From the NCBI GenBank assembly GCA_958510875.1, contig OY294067.1, positions 260,091,736-260,155,735 of the forward strand: a stretch of DNA of 64,000 nucleotides. Direction: 5' to 3'. Below, one piece after another: positions 1 through 11,805 of this stretch (its first letter is position 1; each line of letters opens with the position of its first letter). The notes beneath the pieces are model-generated. The model saw only the letters and a program-made list of their open reading frames with translations, had not been told where the DNA came from and did no database searches. The position numbers and the translations under genes are program-made. Source of the DNA: Endomychus coccineus (lineage: Eukaryota; Arthropoda; Insecta; Coleoptera; Endomychidae).

Positions 1-284
1 GAGTCTAATGAAATAATTGTTTTTACTCTGATTCTTGTTGTTCTCGGAGAACTTATCACGTTTACAATTTGACATAAGTGGCGAAGATTCAAATAGTTCT
101 AGTCGGAGTAGTGAGATTTGAAGTTATAGATCTGAAAGACCTAAAAGCAAATTTGATGAGTTTTTCGAAATAATTCATGCATCCCAAATTGATTTGTGTA
201 AATTGTTTCAACATAAAAAGTTTGAAATAAAAATGAAAAACAGAAACACTAATAGGTAATTGCGAGACTTGTGAGACTCTTGCT

Positions 285-376
285 GCAAGACCAAGACCAA
301 GACCAAGACTGGGAGCGCAATACCAAGACCAAGACCAAGACCAGGTGTATTGGCGCAAGACCAATACCAAGACTGG
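285..376. repeat. (CAAGAC)n hexanucleotide microsatellite
   Basis: Imperfect run of AAGACC/CAAGAC units, broken by two non-repeat spacers near 309-320 and 344-357. Read on the reverse strand it gives Leu-Gly and Trp-Ser alternations, so the two overlapping reverse frames at 89-459 are products of the repeat and not a protein gene. Nothing else is recognisable in 1-284 or 377-1,159. Confidence 0.85.
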
Positions 377-1159
377 CTAAGTCTTGTTTTGTTCTTGCAT
401 TTGGGCAACACTATGCGGGGTAAGCCACTAGACATTGATTCGCCATTTGCTGTCCCCATCTCGGTCCACCAAGATCATGCCTATATCCTTCCTCTCACTA
501 TTTATTCTAAGGAATTAATTACTGGATTTATAATTACATATAACTTATTACTTTAAGTAATTATTATGTTTGTTGTAAATTGGCTTTGCCGTTGGTAAAT
601 AAATAATAAATTAATTCCAAAAAACACCCATGATGGATTGAAAAATCCGGAATATATAAGCTCAAGTATCATAAGTCAAGACCAAACTTCTGATAATTCC
701 ACCTTTGCTCGCAAAAGGTGTAAGTAGCTAATTCTAATTATTTCTGTCAGTATGTTAATTTCTGCACATTTCAATCGTTCAATACATCGAATGCATATCA
801 AAATGCTGACAAAGAATTCATTGTTAGCGATATGTAATTTTATATTCGCACACATGTTTGCTGAACCACAGGTGCTTATCTGCCGTTTTATTGTGAGATA
901 ATGTAGGTTGGCTGGCACACCTTCAATAAATTCATATTAGCATGAGTGAGCCACTCTCGTTTTCGGAATATAATTATATTAAATATGCCTTGTAATAGCC
1001 AGCCATAATATTTGCCCAAGACCTGTTATTTAATTATTAAAAGTTCAACCTCGCATAAAATATTGAAATATTCTGAATTTGTGGCCTTATGATAATAAGT
1101 CTCTAATTTTTGCTTTCGTTGTATTATTCTGAAGTTATGCTAAGCGAATTGTTGATTCA

Positions 1160-1240
1160 AACCGTAATGAAACGCCTATCTCCCCCAACAATCGCGATGT
1201 TCTTCGAACAGTATAGGTTTGCATCTCGTGTAGTCAAAGT
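1160..1240 (+). mobile_element. 3' end scrap of a J1-family LINE
   Basis: About 80 bases match the 3' end of the LINE family called J1 here (best copies at 12.1-13.2, 36.6-37.3 and 43.1-44.4 kb). Shared landmarks in order are GCCTATCTCC, GTTCTTCGAACA, ATAGGTTT and TGTAGTCAAAGTAT. Only the tail is present, as expected for a 5'-truncated retroposed copy or a deletion remnant. No coding capacity. Confidence 0.6.
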
Positions 1241-1604
1241 ATTAAAAAAACTATATATAAGAGAATAAATCATTTGTTTATTATGAATGGTACATGTACG
1301 TAACACAGTTTGAAAATGAAAAAATGAAATTCATTCAGGTAGCTTCATCACGATTTTCTTGTATAATTATTTTAAAACCTAATTCAGAAGTTTCAAGTTT
1401 ATCTCAATAAAATGCCAAATTTTTCAATTTAGTCCGCATATATTCACCTGTAGCGTTCCATCGGGGAAAACGTTTTGGAACTAGAATGAAAAACCTCAGA
1501 AATATAAAAAAACTTAATAAATATTCAAAATATGTTGTACAACCTACAAAGAAACACAAGCAATTCAACAGTTACATATTAAATTCGATAAGCAAACCAA
1601 AAGC

Positions 1605-3345
1605 TATATGAAATGTTGTAAATTCTACAGTAAGCCCAAGCCAACTGATATTTTCAAAAATCTGAAACAAGACAATGATACAGATATTGAGACACTCAAC
1701 AATATGGATGATTTCTGCATTATTCAATGTCCAGATTCAACAAATAAATTCAACACAAATCTATTGAAAATTAAAAATAATATCTTACCTACTCCTACCT
1801 GACCGGAGGAAGTCTCTAAACAATACTAATGCACGGAGTCATGATAGGATTTCATTAAAATTGTTAAATTGTATTAGCAAAAATGAAATTTCCGTTGTCT
1901 TAACTGAAGGCGTATTTCCGGCCAAACTAAACATTGCTCAGATATTTCCAAATAATAAAAAAGTCCCTTTTACATTGCTCCCTAATCTGAGGAAAATATT
2001 CGGAAGAATTATATATAATAAACTGACTGAAATTATGAAATGATTTGAAATACTATCTGGAAACCAAAACATGGATTTATGAAACACAAATTTTTGTAAC
2101 TATGTACTATATAATCAATTTACTAATTAAGATATGGTAACTCGACTCGATAGTGTTGATCATAATATTCTATTAGATAAACTGGAACTGCTAGGCTTCT
2201 GAGGAGTGGTATTTAATCTATTCCGGTCATACTTACTAGATAGACCACAGTACGTCATTACTAAGACTTAGAAAGGTGAGCTAATAAAGCCAGACATGCA
2301 GATATCCCATAAGCGTGACCCTCAAGGTTCCATATTGGATCCATTCCTCTTCATACCATATACAAATGACTTACCTGTCTCACTAAAAAAATACCCACAA
2401 CATTTTGCAGAGGACAACTCAAAAACGGTATCAACAGAGGACGGTATTCTAGATACTACAATATACCAAATTATTGATATTGCAGATGTCACAAAAATAG
2501 CCTAACAATGAATAAGGATAAAACTCAGGTCCTTCAATTTGAATATACATCGAACATTAAGAGTACTTCAGAAAATACCATTCTCGACTCGTTTGTGACA
2601 CATACCACCTTTCTAGGTATAGTTATTGACGATTAGATTGGTATGGACAAGTAAATAAAGTAGTGAGGATCTTCGTCAAGATATTGTCTTGGTGAACACT
2701 GATGTAGCGTTATCATGCGTTTGGCCATTTATGGTCAACATTGAGGTATGGGATAATTTATTGATGAAATACTGATAATGTTAAGTGAGAGGCATCTTCG
2801 AATTGTCTCAACGTACAAGTTGCAAAGAACAAGTTACAAAGAACAGGAACAAGCTAACAATCATAATCATAATACAAGCTAAAAAATAACTACATTTGCA
2901 ATAAATATAATCAAACATATCTTAAGAGAACCGTAAAATATAGCATAATGAAAATTTATAATAAAATTCCTCAAACCTTAAAAAAAATTACCGTTAAATC
3001 GTTCCAAGAAAATGTAAAACCTCTACTTATAAAACGAGCCTACTACTTACTGGATGAATATTTACCGCTGGAGATATTTAACTTATTCATATTTTCAAGC
3101 ATTCTAAGTCGCTTTAGTCTTATCTGTATGAATTGTTTCTATCTTATTGTACTGGACCTATCATATACATTCAAATTTTTCTACCTTCTATTTTTTTTAC
3201 TTATGATGACCAATGTATTATACTTTATAATCTATACACAATTTTTCCTTGACGTACTCCACACCTTTTTGAGAAATTCTTCCATATATTTTTTATATTT
3301 ATATTGTATCTGAGCAAGAAATAAATATCCATCTATATCTGTCTA
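1605..3345 (+). mobile_element. Degraded non-LTR retrotransposon (LINE, Jockey/CR1-like, family J2)
   Basis: Reverse-transcriptase pieces appear in the right order over several frames. At 1,861-2,043 the pattern GVFPAKLNIAQIFP then LLPNLRKIFGRIIYNKL is the RT entry region. Near 2,140-2,200 comes a DSVDHNILLDKLELLGF block. At 2,310-2,420 PQGSILDPFLFIPYTNDLP is followed by FAEDNS, a decayed FADD catalytic box. At 2,948-3,060 is the C-terminal KIYNKIPQTLKK block. The 3' UTR runs to an AATAAATATCCATCTATAT tail at 3,320-3,345, a LINE-type microsatellite end. Stops and frameshifts are many, so the copy is dead. The same family recurs on the other strand at 15.03-16.6 kb, and the two copies align through the C-terminus and 3' UTR. 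The 5' limit is uncertain; the frame at 1,608-1,802 may be its degraded upstream part. Confidence 0.85.
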
Positions 3346-4254
3346 ATGTTATGATCCTTGTATGCAGTGACTGCTTACATAACTTCCTACCGTGCCATCA
3401 CACCCTGTATCAATTTAATTTTCCCAAATTCTTCTCCAGGAAGGTTTCATTGAACTTCTACATCAGAGTCTTCATATTGATTAAGCTGTTCAGCGGCCCA
3501 AGAAACAAAATCATCTGTAGCTTTCTGATCTACAGAAAAGTTTCATTCATTTCAAAAATACCTTACTCTTATAACTAACTTATGATATAATTTTTACATA
3601 TTTCAATTTTTTCAAGTAGCATAATTTTTTTCTCCATGTAGCCAGTCAACAACATTGCTAAACCGGCATATGCTCAATTGCCATGGCCAGTCCGAGCATT
3701 CAATAAATAGATTTACTATCTTAAATTGGCGTCTTTTTTCACGTTTCAAATATGTTTTCAAATATCCCTCTAATGAATTTAAAAGTTTAAATACAAAAAT
3801 TATAGGAAAATCACAGATTTACCCCTTAATAAAAAACCTGATTTTTGACAAAATTATTTTTAATTTGGTAATACATTTTTCGCTTCTGGTAGACATATAA
3901 TGAGTTCCCCTTTAGCTACAAAACGTAATGAATTCTGATTTAAACACTTGGATGATGTTTTATCCTTCTTCAAACATACATCGAGACAACTGAATGTTTC
4001 CTTGTCAACATCATTGTTGATTTGATTGGAGACAAAATAATTTTTTTGTATAAGCTCCCAAAATCGCTATCTTACGGGTCCATAAAATGCTTCATTTTCC
4101 GTCATAGCAACGTTTGCAGGCTATTTTAAATAATTCAGTAGATAATATTTTACAAATTTATTAAACATAAGAGTACAGTTAAAATACATATTATAACTCT
4201 AACACAATAACATTAACAATATCAAAAACTACCAGATAATCTAAATAAATAATC
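3346..4254. other. Non-coding stretch
   Basis: AT-rich sequence with no confident feature. On the reverse strand, 3,449-3,540 reads without stops as KATDDFVSWAAEQLNQYE and a few more acidic residues. It has a coding-like composition but no family I recognise and is too short to call. Forward frames at 3,351-3,578 and 3,655-3,900 look like chance. Confidence 0.4.
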
Positions 4255-4497
4255 TTAATTGGATAAATGATAATGAAATGAACGATTTTGTGAATTTTGA
4301 AAACTGTTACTTGCAAACAAAAGACCTTGAATTTCATTCACAGGTAAATTAATTTGAGGATTATTAGAAGGTATGCGGATGATGTACTTGGTGATACATC
4401 CTTGGGAGTCGTCACAATTTCCTTTTCGACCATTGGCAAACTTTTTTCTTTCTTCAATCAAGTCTTTAATGTAAGCTTCTGTCACTTTAGACGACCT
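4255..4497 (-). CDS. Possible terminal exon of an unrecognised gene
   Basis: Reverse-strand frame of 76 codons from the internal ATG, extendable upstream by SSKV to a splice-acceptor-like ATTATTCAG at about 4,498-4,506. Read: SSKVTEAYIKDLIEERKKF, then a Cys-containing NCDDSQGC segment, IRIPSNNPQIN and a Ser/Asn/His-rich tail ending at a TAA. The composition (charged helix, paired cysteines, low-complexity tail) is unlike the surrounding AT-rich noise and unlike the window's transposons, so I list it as a candidate last exon. I do not recognise the family. No matching upstream exon was found between 4.5 and 6.5 kb. It could be a gene fragment or a chance frame. Confidence 0.3.
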   Translation of the reverse strand, partial: RSSKVTEAYIKDLIEERKKFANGRKGNCDDSQGCITKYIIRIPSNNPQINLPVNEIQGLLFASNSFQNSQNRSFHYHLSN

Positions 4498-4548
4498 GAA
4501 TAATATTTTTGTTTAGAATAAGATAAAGACATATTTACATTGCAGGTG

Positions 4549-4599
4549 GATTCTGAATTTTTTTTTGCATTTGTTTGGTTTGTTGTAAAATTCAGAATC
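4549..4599. repeat. Perfect 13-bp inverted repeat (hairpin)
   Basis: GATTCTGAATTTT at 4,549-4,561 is repeated as its exact reverse complement AAAATTCAGAATC at 4,587-4,599, with a 25-base T-rich loop. It lies just upstream, in the reverse-strand sense, of the possible exon at 4,255-4,497. Could be the core of a small foldback element. Confidence 0.7.
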
Positions 4600-4814
4600 G
4601 ACACAAAATAAGTGGGTGGAGACCCCCTTCCTTAAAAATAAACAATACATTTACTAACAATCAATTGATGAAGTCAAAATTCATTTATTCTAGCTGTAAG
4701 TACTAAGGGAATTTTTGGGTGACTAGTCACGAATTTAAGTTGAAAAAATTAAAACATTCTTTCATTCCTTAATAAACAACAAAATGTGTAAAAACGCAAG
4801 ATTCGTTATTGCCT

Positions 4815-5062
4815 TCGATATGCCATCTCGGGGGTTTCCGAAGTCGCTGATTACGAATCCGAAATCAAAAAATATTAATGACTGTTATTTAGCAATAGTT
4901 AATAAACAGTTCAAGTCTCAAGCCTGCCCTAAAGATGCCACCTGTAATGGTTGGCGAAACGTAGACATCAAGTCATGCTATTGTGACGCGAAATCCATCC
5001 GGAAGTCAAGGATTTTGAAGATCTGCTATCCGTGGAAGTCTACTATTCAAGGTACCATTTTA
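4815..5062 (+). repeat. Interspersed repeat R, copy 1, with repeat S at its start
   Basis: Bases 4,905-5,060 match other copies at 24,690-24,838 (+) and 27,285-27,445 (-). Shared landmarks are AGTTCAAGTCTCAAGC, GATGCCACCTGTAATGGTTG, GCGAAACGT, GCATCAAGTC, GTGACGCG and GAAGTCTACTATTCAAG. The first 55 bases (AAGTCGCTGATTACGAATCCG) match a different repeat, S, seen in reverse at 6,112-6,210. The 93-codon frame at 4,784-5,065 crosses both and starts in unrelated sequence, so I treat it as repeat-derived and not a gene. The GAAGATGCC...GGCGAAACGT pattern resembles PLE terminal repeats (see findings). Confidence 0.75.
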
Positions 5063-5206
5063 TAAGTTAGTTAATAAACAAAATTTTTAAGATAACTTCA
5101 AACTCATATTTTTGGCTTCAATAGATCTGTTATTTCCTATGAAATGAAAAAATTACTCTACGATCATTGAGAGAAGAATAAATCTGTATTTATATTGACT
5201 TCACGC

Positions 5207-5715
5207 TCCATTACTAAAGTAGCCCCATTCTCAAATCGAAAGATCATTTGAAGTAGAAAATGGGAGGGCTTAGTTTTGGATTAGTATCAACGCGCTTTTT
5301 TATCTCTTATAATGAGCTGCTTCAAAAACTAAAAATATAGATTCAAAGGCCTAATTTTTGGGGGTGTGCAAATACGTTTACACTGTTAAAGTGGACAAAA
5401 GATACAAATAATAATGAATATCGAAATGATAATAAATACATATAAAAGGCATCTTCTATTTGATACTTTGATTTTTTCAAAATATTCATCTATTTAGAAG
5501 TTATTGGTGAAAAACTAATTATTTTTGAAGGCACGTGCTATTATTTCAACTAACCCCATCATTAAATGAAGCAATAACATTAAATAAAAACAATCAGAGG
5601 TTATAGTTTGGGTTAGTATTTCAATATGCATTCTTCTTGATATTATCTTTCTAACGGGAGGTATGAAGGTTCAAAGGTCCAGATTTGGGTGCATCCCTAA
5701 AAGTGGTCAAAATTT
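5207..5715 (+). repeat. Diverged tandem duplication, about 340-bp period
   Basis: Two segments, 5,207-5,400 and 5,545-5,715, share an ordered set of landmarks: CATTA..AAA, a TTAGTTTTGG or ATAGTTTGGG plus TTAGTAT run, a TCTT-rich stretch, GATTCAAAGGCC or GGTTCAAAGGTCC, TTTTTGGG or ATTTGGG plus TGTGCA or TGCAT, and AAAGTGGACAAAA or AAAGTGGTCAAAA. Identity is modest. No protein is evident. Confidence 0.5.
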
Positions 5716-6111
5716 ACAAATTATTGTAGAGTTGCAACTTTTTGAAATTAGTACATGACAGAAAAATGAGAATAATTCGTTTTTGAGCCCGCGTCACTCA
5801 AACAATAATCAATTTTTCAGTAATAGCTTTCTTGGACAACAAAGAGTAATGTGTATTTTTTCATTTTATTCTGGAGCTACTTTTTCTCTCCTGCGCACGT
5901 CGATAGTATACCGAGAGGGTTAGGCTGGGAGCGCTACTTATTTTTCACTTTTTACAGCTTTGTAATGTGTTTTGAGCTTATTTACTGATATAAATAGCAC
6001 ATATGACCTATACATTCTATAAAAAAATATAAATTCTAAGCATATTTGTTATATTTTGGTTGAATTATTAATTGTTTTTTTTTTCGGTTTTTCTCAATTT
6101 TGAGCACTTTT

Positions 6112-6210
6112 GACACTTGTGGGTGCCATTTCGAAGTCGCCATTCTGAAATAATTTTTTTTTGCCCCGGATTCGCAATCAGCGACCTCGAATCAGAATCC
6201 TCCTGTAACA
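6112..6210 (-). repeat. Interspersed repeat S, reverse copy
   Basis: Reverse complement reads GGATTCTGATTCGAGGTCGCTGATTGCGAATCCG (quoted in two parts: GGATTCTGATTCGAGG, TCGCTGATTGCGAATCCG) and continues with GGCGACTTCGAAATGGC. The TCGCTGATT.CGAATCCG core also occurs forward at 4,838-4,861. The remaining sequence from 5,716 to 6,600 shows only poly-T runs. Confidence 0.5.
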
Positions 6211-6605
6211 GACAAATCAGAAGTTGAGTACGTTTTTTACTGGACTTATTGGAGCAATAATAATTTCGTCTGCAGTTTCGATGTCCATGGCATCATCATC
6301 AATATAAAACCAGTGATTGCGTAACTTGCTGAAAGCTATGCTTATCCAACAAAAGTGGTGAGACAGTTCAATCCGATTGAGAGAAATTACGTTATAGAGA
6401 ATATTAGCAATATACTGTTAAGATTAAGACTTGCTTTAGAGTTACATTATGAACCTCTACAAATTAGTACCTTTTGCTATATCCGTACAGTGTATATTCA
6501 GATATGAATCGAATTCATTGATTTGTTGTACTTCCAATAATTAAGAACTTCTGGATTAGTAAAAATATTACAGTAGTTTTCTCTGTAGAAGTTAGCGAAA
6601 TACAT

Positions 6606-6728
6606 TTATCTGGAAAGTGCTTTCCACTTCCTTTCCACTTTGATATAGCTCAGAGCTTCCCTTTTACCAATTGCGTCCCAATCTAGAAATTTCTTGCTTC
6701 CAATGTAAGGTTTAATGAAGACAGGCAT
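6606..6728 (-). CDS. Short open frame of 40 codons, unknown
   Basis: ATG at 6,728 to a TAA at 6,606, encoding MPVFIKPYIGSKKFLDWDA, then a Lys/Glu/Trp-rich helix (EALSYIKVERKWKALSR). An acceptor-like CTTTTTTACTTCAG lies about 16 bases upstream of the ATG on the same strand. Residue composition is protein-like for this AT-rich region, which is why it is listed. No family is recognised and no linked exon was found. It may be chance or a relic. Confidence 0.2.
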   Translation of the reverse strand: MPVFIKPYIGSKKFLDWDAIGKREALSYIKVERKWKALSR

Positions 6729-6731
6729 TTT

Positions 6732-8234
6732 AAATTAAAAATATCTGAAGTAAAAAAGAGAGGGTCGAGTCGCATAAATACATGTAAGTTAAAGTATATC
6801 TCCCCTAAAAGGGAGCGATGTCAACAACAGCTTCTGAAGGAACGGCAATACTTTAAGAGATGGAAACGGGTATGCTCCTGGCATCTGACAAGACATTTTT
6901 ACCCCTTTTATCGCTGCGTCATTCTATCCCCTTGCACGTTCGAATCCGCAAATATTAATTGCTGGAGATAAAATTAAAAACTACTCTTACACTAGATGAA
7001 AGGTTCTCAGGCAGTTATGGATATGGAATAGCATAGTGTATATAGTTTACTTCATAATATGCCCAAAACAATTCAAATGAAGAAATTACTAGTTTTTCGA
7101 AAAAACCGCAAGGTGCAATATTATATTCATCTTGTAACTGGAAATGTATTTCATGGTGAGCTTAGGTAAAATTTCACTATATTTTAAACCAGTCATGATT
7201 TGAGTAGAACGTGAATCTTCTCTTATTGAATTATATCAGATATCATTTTGACATGGTTATGTAAATAAGTTAAGTTTTTATTTATTTCCTCTCAAAGCAT
7301 TATATTAAATTTTAAATTACATTCAAATTTCTATTAGAAATTAAAAATAATAGTATTATTTGCTTTCATATCAATTTATTTCACTTTTGAAAATCTACAG
7401 AAAACAACATCTTAGTAATCATTTCCTGTTGCATTTTTCATTGCATTTCATATGACTTTTCTATTATTATGTCAGAAGACGATTTAAATTCAGGAGAGTC
7501 AAGGTAATCAAGCCGCTGGCTTGTTATAACGGTTATAATCCACGTTGAATTCACAGATTTGTTACTAAAAATGTCCTTATACGTCTTAGAAATCAAGTTT
7601 TTTCTGGTCAAAAGTAATGCATTTCTCATTTTAGTTGCAGCTATCTCTTCCTAAACTTCAAGTATGAATCTGGGCTAAGCTTTATCCTTATATCATCTAA
7701 ACTGTAATTGAATATGTATCTACCAATTGAATCGTTTTTAGGAATCTTTAGATTTTCAACATTCAGCCAATAAATGTTTCACTCCAAACATCATGCATGC
7801 CTTGAAGATTCCACATGTAATGGTTGTAAGATAAGAATTTACAACAATATAAACATTACAATCTGGATATCTTGGGAAAGAAATTTATTGTTTCGACATT
7901 AATGTTCAAGGGTCGATTTACCACTACGTAGATTAAGCCCAGGGCGACAATAACGGAGGGCCCTTGCATTTGTTGAATTTCAGGCCCAAAATTTTGCGTT
8001 CGAACATTACTGAGGTTCGGCTGAATGCTTTAACAATACCAACATAGTATCAAGGTTTACAATATCATTAAGCTATGATGATGTGATTAATGTATTTGCT
8101 GTCCAAAACTGGAGAAGTGCAACATTTAAGCTTACATATAAGCATGTTACATTTATTTATTTTATGTATTCATGTTAATTGAGGCAACTGATAAGCATGT
8201 GCTTGAAAATAATTCTTATTATATGTATTGAGTC
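6732..8234. other. Non-coding stretch
   Basis: No confident gene. A 63-codon reverse frame at 7,438-7,629 (KNLISKTYKDIFSNKSVNST and onward) is open but unrecognised. A CAGGGCGAC motif at 7,940 followed by GGAGGGCCC resembles hAT-type termini but has no partner that I could place. Confidence 0.4.
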
Positions 8235-9665
8235 CAGGGCCGGTAACAATTTTGTCGCTTCAGAGCTAAGGCAACCCACGGGACAATATGAGCAACAATC
8301 CGGAAGCCAGACATTTAAAATTATTATTGCGAATATTTAATTATCTGGATATAATTGATTTAAGGAGAAAATAAAGGAACAATTGCAATACTGTTTTAAA
8401 GAAATTCTACGCGGACGCCTTCGGCTGTTTTACATAAAATCGTGTCCAAAATCAAGGAAGCTGGAATTTTTGCGATTATAATTGATGAGACATCCAATGT
8501 GGCCAGACTAGGATCAGGTCAGCAAGGATTTAGGAGTGCATGATTCTTTCATTGGATTTTACGAAACTACCAACACAAAATCAGAGACTTTCTTCAGCAT
8601 TGTTAAAGACGTTTTACAACGTTTTGGTCTCGTAATTAAAAATCTCCAAGGACAGTGTTTTGATGAAACTTCAAAGGTGGAAGGGCAATTTTCAGAACTC
8701 CAGGCCCGATTGAAAGAGGAAGAGCCTCGTGCAATATTTGTGCATTGCGTGGCACACCGTCTCATTCTTGTGGCGCAAGATGCTTTGGAGAACATTATTT
8801 TTGTTCGAGAATGCATTGGTGTTGAAGATATGATAAATTTTGCAAGATTTTCACTCACATAACAACGAATTTCGTGGTTTACCAGAGACTACTGCACCTC
8901 AGATCTTCAAATTATGCCCATTAAGATGGTGCATGAGCAAAAAATCTCTCCGTAAACTACCAGGCCTCAATGAATATTTTTATGGATATTGCTGAAAATA
9001 GGTACCTAAGAACAAAGTTATGAACGGAGAAATTCAAGCAACGCAGATGAGCGTCCATCAATCACACTCCATAATAAATTCTTTGATCGCTTCGGGATTG
9101 ATTTCCGGATCTGTTGATGAAAATTCCAACCTGAGCAATTCGAATTTAGAAGCACCAACAATGCCTCTAATTCAAAAGCTCCTGAACGTATTGGGAGTAG
9201 TTCTACTCCGCATATATTTGAATCTCCAGAAAAATATTTTCAAGGGCATTTTCTTGAAATCTTGGTGCTTGCAATGGCCACATAATTTAGTCGCGTAATA
9301 TATTTTCTTAATTCCATTGAAGACTTTGTAACAAGGAAACATGATTCTGCCGTAGCAAAAACACTAAATTCATAGAATTTGATGGGTGTAATGGGGGAAA
9401 ATCTGAACAACCTGCAACCTACTGATGCAAGCAGTTGAATTCCTTCGAGCGAATCCATTTATAGTTCATAAGATTCCGGAAATTACAAAACTGCTGAAAA
9501 CTGTCCACACTTTTCCGATGTTATCATGCACAGGAGGGCGGTCATATTCCGCATGCAGGTATCTGAATCCGATTGAATGACATACCGTTTTGCATGTCCA
9601 TAGAATCTATCCGAAATCCTTAGATCTTGAGCCAATTATAAATGAACTAATATTCAAATGTTCCG
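8235..9665 (+). mobile_element. Broken hAT-superfamily DNA transposon (ZMYM/DUF4371-type transposase)
   Basis: The transposase starts to be readable at 8,420 (KIVSKIKEAGIFAIIIDETS), the first catalytic Asp region, and continues in the 108-codon frame 8,536-8,862. That frame holds FIGFYETTN, KNLQGQCFDETS and EEPRAIFVHCVAHRL, all hallmarks of this hAT group. Frame-shifted pieces follow: a CPxRW-like block near 8,915, IFESPEKYF at about 9,215, and the C-terminal dimerisation block LLKTVHTFPMLSCTGGRSYSA at 9,493-9,555 and LHVHRIYP at 9,590-9,615. At least three frameshifts and several stops make it a pseudogene. CAGGGCCGG at 8,235 matches the usual hAT terminal motif and may be the left end; I could not find the right one. 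The N-terminal BED zinc finger is missing. Confidence 0.85.
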
Positions 9666-11805
9666 TGCTTAGCTCGCACTTTTCTAAAATTGGTTTATCA
9701 AATAAATAAATTCAAACAAGTTTCATTTCATTTCAAAATTCTTACTATCTGTCTTATATTAACATTCGATATTCAGTAACTAATTTTTTTCATGGTAAAG
9801 TCATGTCGAATACTTTTAATTAATTTTTGATGTTATCCATTACTGGAGCGCTGCTGTATTATAATTTAGCTATTTTGTTTATTATTTCTTTTTACCTTCA
9901 GGGTGTAGAAACATGGACTACGGTTGACCGGTGGCATCGATGATATCCATCTCTTTCATATAATTTGACATTGAAATTCCGATATTTGTACAAACTTTGC
10001 TTTAGTTGTGTCGTCTTTTAGAATTGTTCAAGCTTGGTCATATAGGTGTTAAGGTCTATTTCCTGTCAATTCAAATTCATTAATAAACTCTTTCATAAAA
10101 GGACCAGATTTTTTGATTATCTCCTTCTGCAGTTTTATTTTTGCAGATGAATATTTTTAACTATTTTTATTATTTTATTGAGCCTATTTCTGAATTAGGT
10201 ATAACTCATAAGAAACTTACTTGGACGTTAGTTGACTTGGTTATTGAGCCAAATAATGCCAAGGGCGAGAACTAATGGGTGGATACGTGAGTACATTATG
10301 GCGTATGAAATGTAATGTAGTTATGATCATGTAAAATACTAGGGTGTTGTCATTTTCAGCTGAATTACACCAAGACGAGATTTTCAGAGGCTTCAAGATC
10401 TCTTTACTACTTCTGAACTGTTTACTGTTAATTTATTGTAAATGATTTCTTGTAAATTTCGTTATTCTCAGTATGTTGTTCAAATGTCTTACTAGATGCT
10501 CCAAAGTTAAAAAATCTTCATAACTTACAAGTCATTATTAGAAGTCGAACGGTTTAACGATGTTACCATCAAATTATATTGCTTACTTAAATTTTCGTTT
10601 TTGTGGAAGTCTTGGAGATATTCTTGACGCTAGTTGATTCGATTAATATCAACTGACCTTGACAAGTACTTTTAAAATGTCTTCAAATCAACGATTAAGT
10701 TTATTCGAGATAATAAATAAAAATATGAAATAAACAGAACAATAGTTCTGTTTTAAAGATAGAAACAAACTGTCTGAACGTCAAGAACAAGTCTTATTTT
10801 ATTCATAGTAATAATATAGAACCTAAATACCAAGAAAAAAAAGCATACATAACAATAAATAGTTAAAGTGTAATATTATCAATTTTCTTAGTAAAATATT
10901 TCCAACGAGGGCATTAACAGTATTGAATAATACATAAGTAAATGTGAAATATACACATAAAAAATAAATATTACATAGTACAGATATACATAATCAAGAA
11001 AGCAGCATAAGAATACAATAATTTAATAATTAATAATAGTAATACTTAAGTACGCGTAAGAATATAATTGATATAGAAACAGATGAAATTATAAAAACAG
11101 TGATCATAGTTTTTTCCAAATGAACAATTTCTGAAACGAGGAGAATCAGGCGTATATTAGGTATATTAGGTATACTTCGAATTATAGCTTTTACGAGTCA
11201 ATAAGCGCCCAGTTCGAATGTCTAGGCAATAACAACAAATGCTGTTTGTAGTTTTTCTATAAAATGGTCATTGTTCTATCCAATTTATTTATAGCTGGTA
11301 TAATATTATTTAATTTAGGACCGTGAAAACCAAACGATCACTGGCCGATGATGTATAGCAAAATACATTTTCAGTAGTTCTAAGAATCATCTCATAAACT
11401 CTCTATATATAGGTTGAACAAATATTCTCAATAGTAGGTACCTTGTTATCAATATTTTTAAATACTCACAGTTTTGGTCGAACATTTCCTTCAAACTTCA
11501 ACAATAAGGTTTGAGAAATATATTCTTTTCGATACGCCTATCTAAAATCTACGACCAAAAGCTTCTGATCCGTTTTACTCAATATTAAATTATGCCTCGA
11601 TTGAAATTCTACGTGAATCTCAAACTAAATTGTCAAGAAATCAACCTAGTTTTATAGGATTTACTCCTTCTCATATTCTCGTTACTCATTTCTCTTTTAA
11701 CTACTGCAAGAAAACTAGATAATAAAGTAAAGATATTATGTTTATTCGTTGTTAGGTGAAACACATATTAAGCCCAAGAACTGTCACAATATAGTTGAGA
11801 TTAGA
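9666..11805. other. Non-coding stretch of about 2.1 kb
   Basis: Very AT-rich, with no recognisable coding frame, RNA gene or transposon on either strand. Short repeats such as GGTATATTAGGTATA near 11,158 are simple-sequence noise. Confidence 0.5.

Noticed and set aside
89..459. Overlapping reverse-strand frames of 93 and 83 codons
   Set aside because: Produced by the (CAAGAC)n repeat, giving Leu-Gly and Trp-Ser runs.
4784..5065. 93-codon protein gene (GWRNVDIKSCYCDAKS)
   Set aside because: Its 3' two thirds match interspersed repeat R, found at three other places where the frame is broken. Repeat, not gene.
6935..6965. tRNA gene (GTTCGAATCC B-box word)
   Set aside because: No A-box or cloverleaf could be placed upstream.
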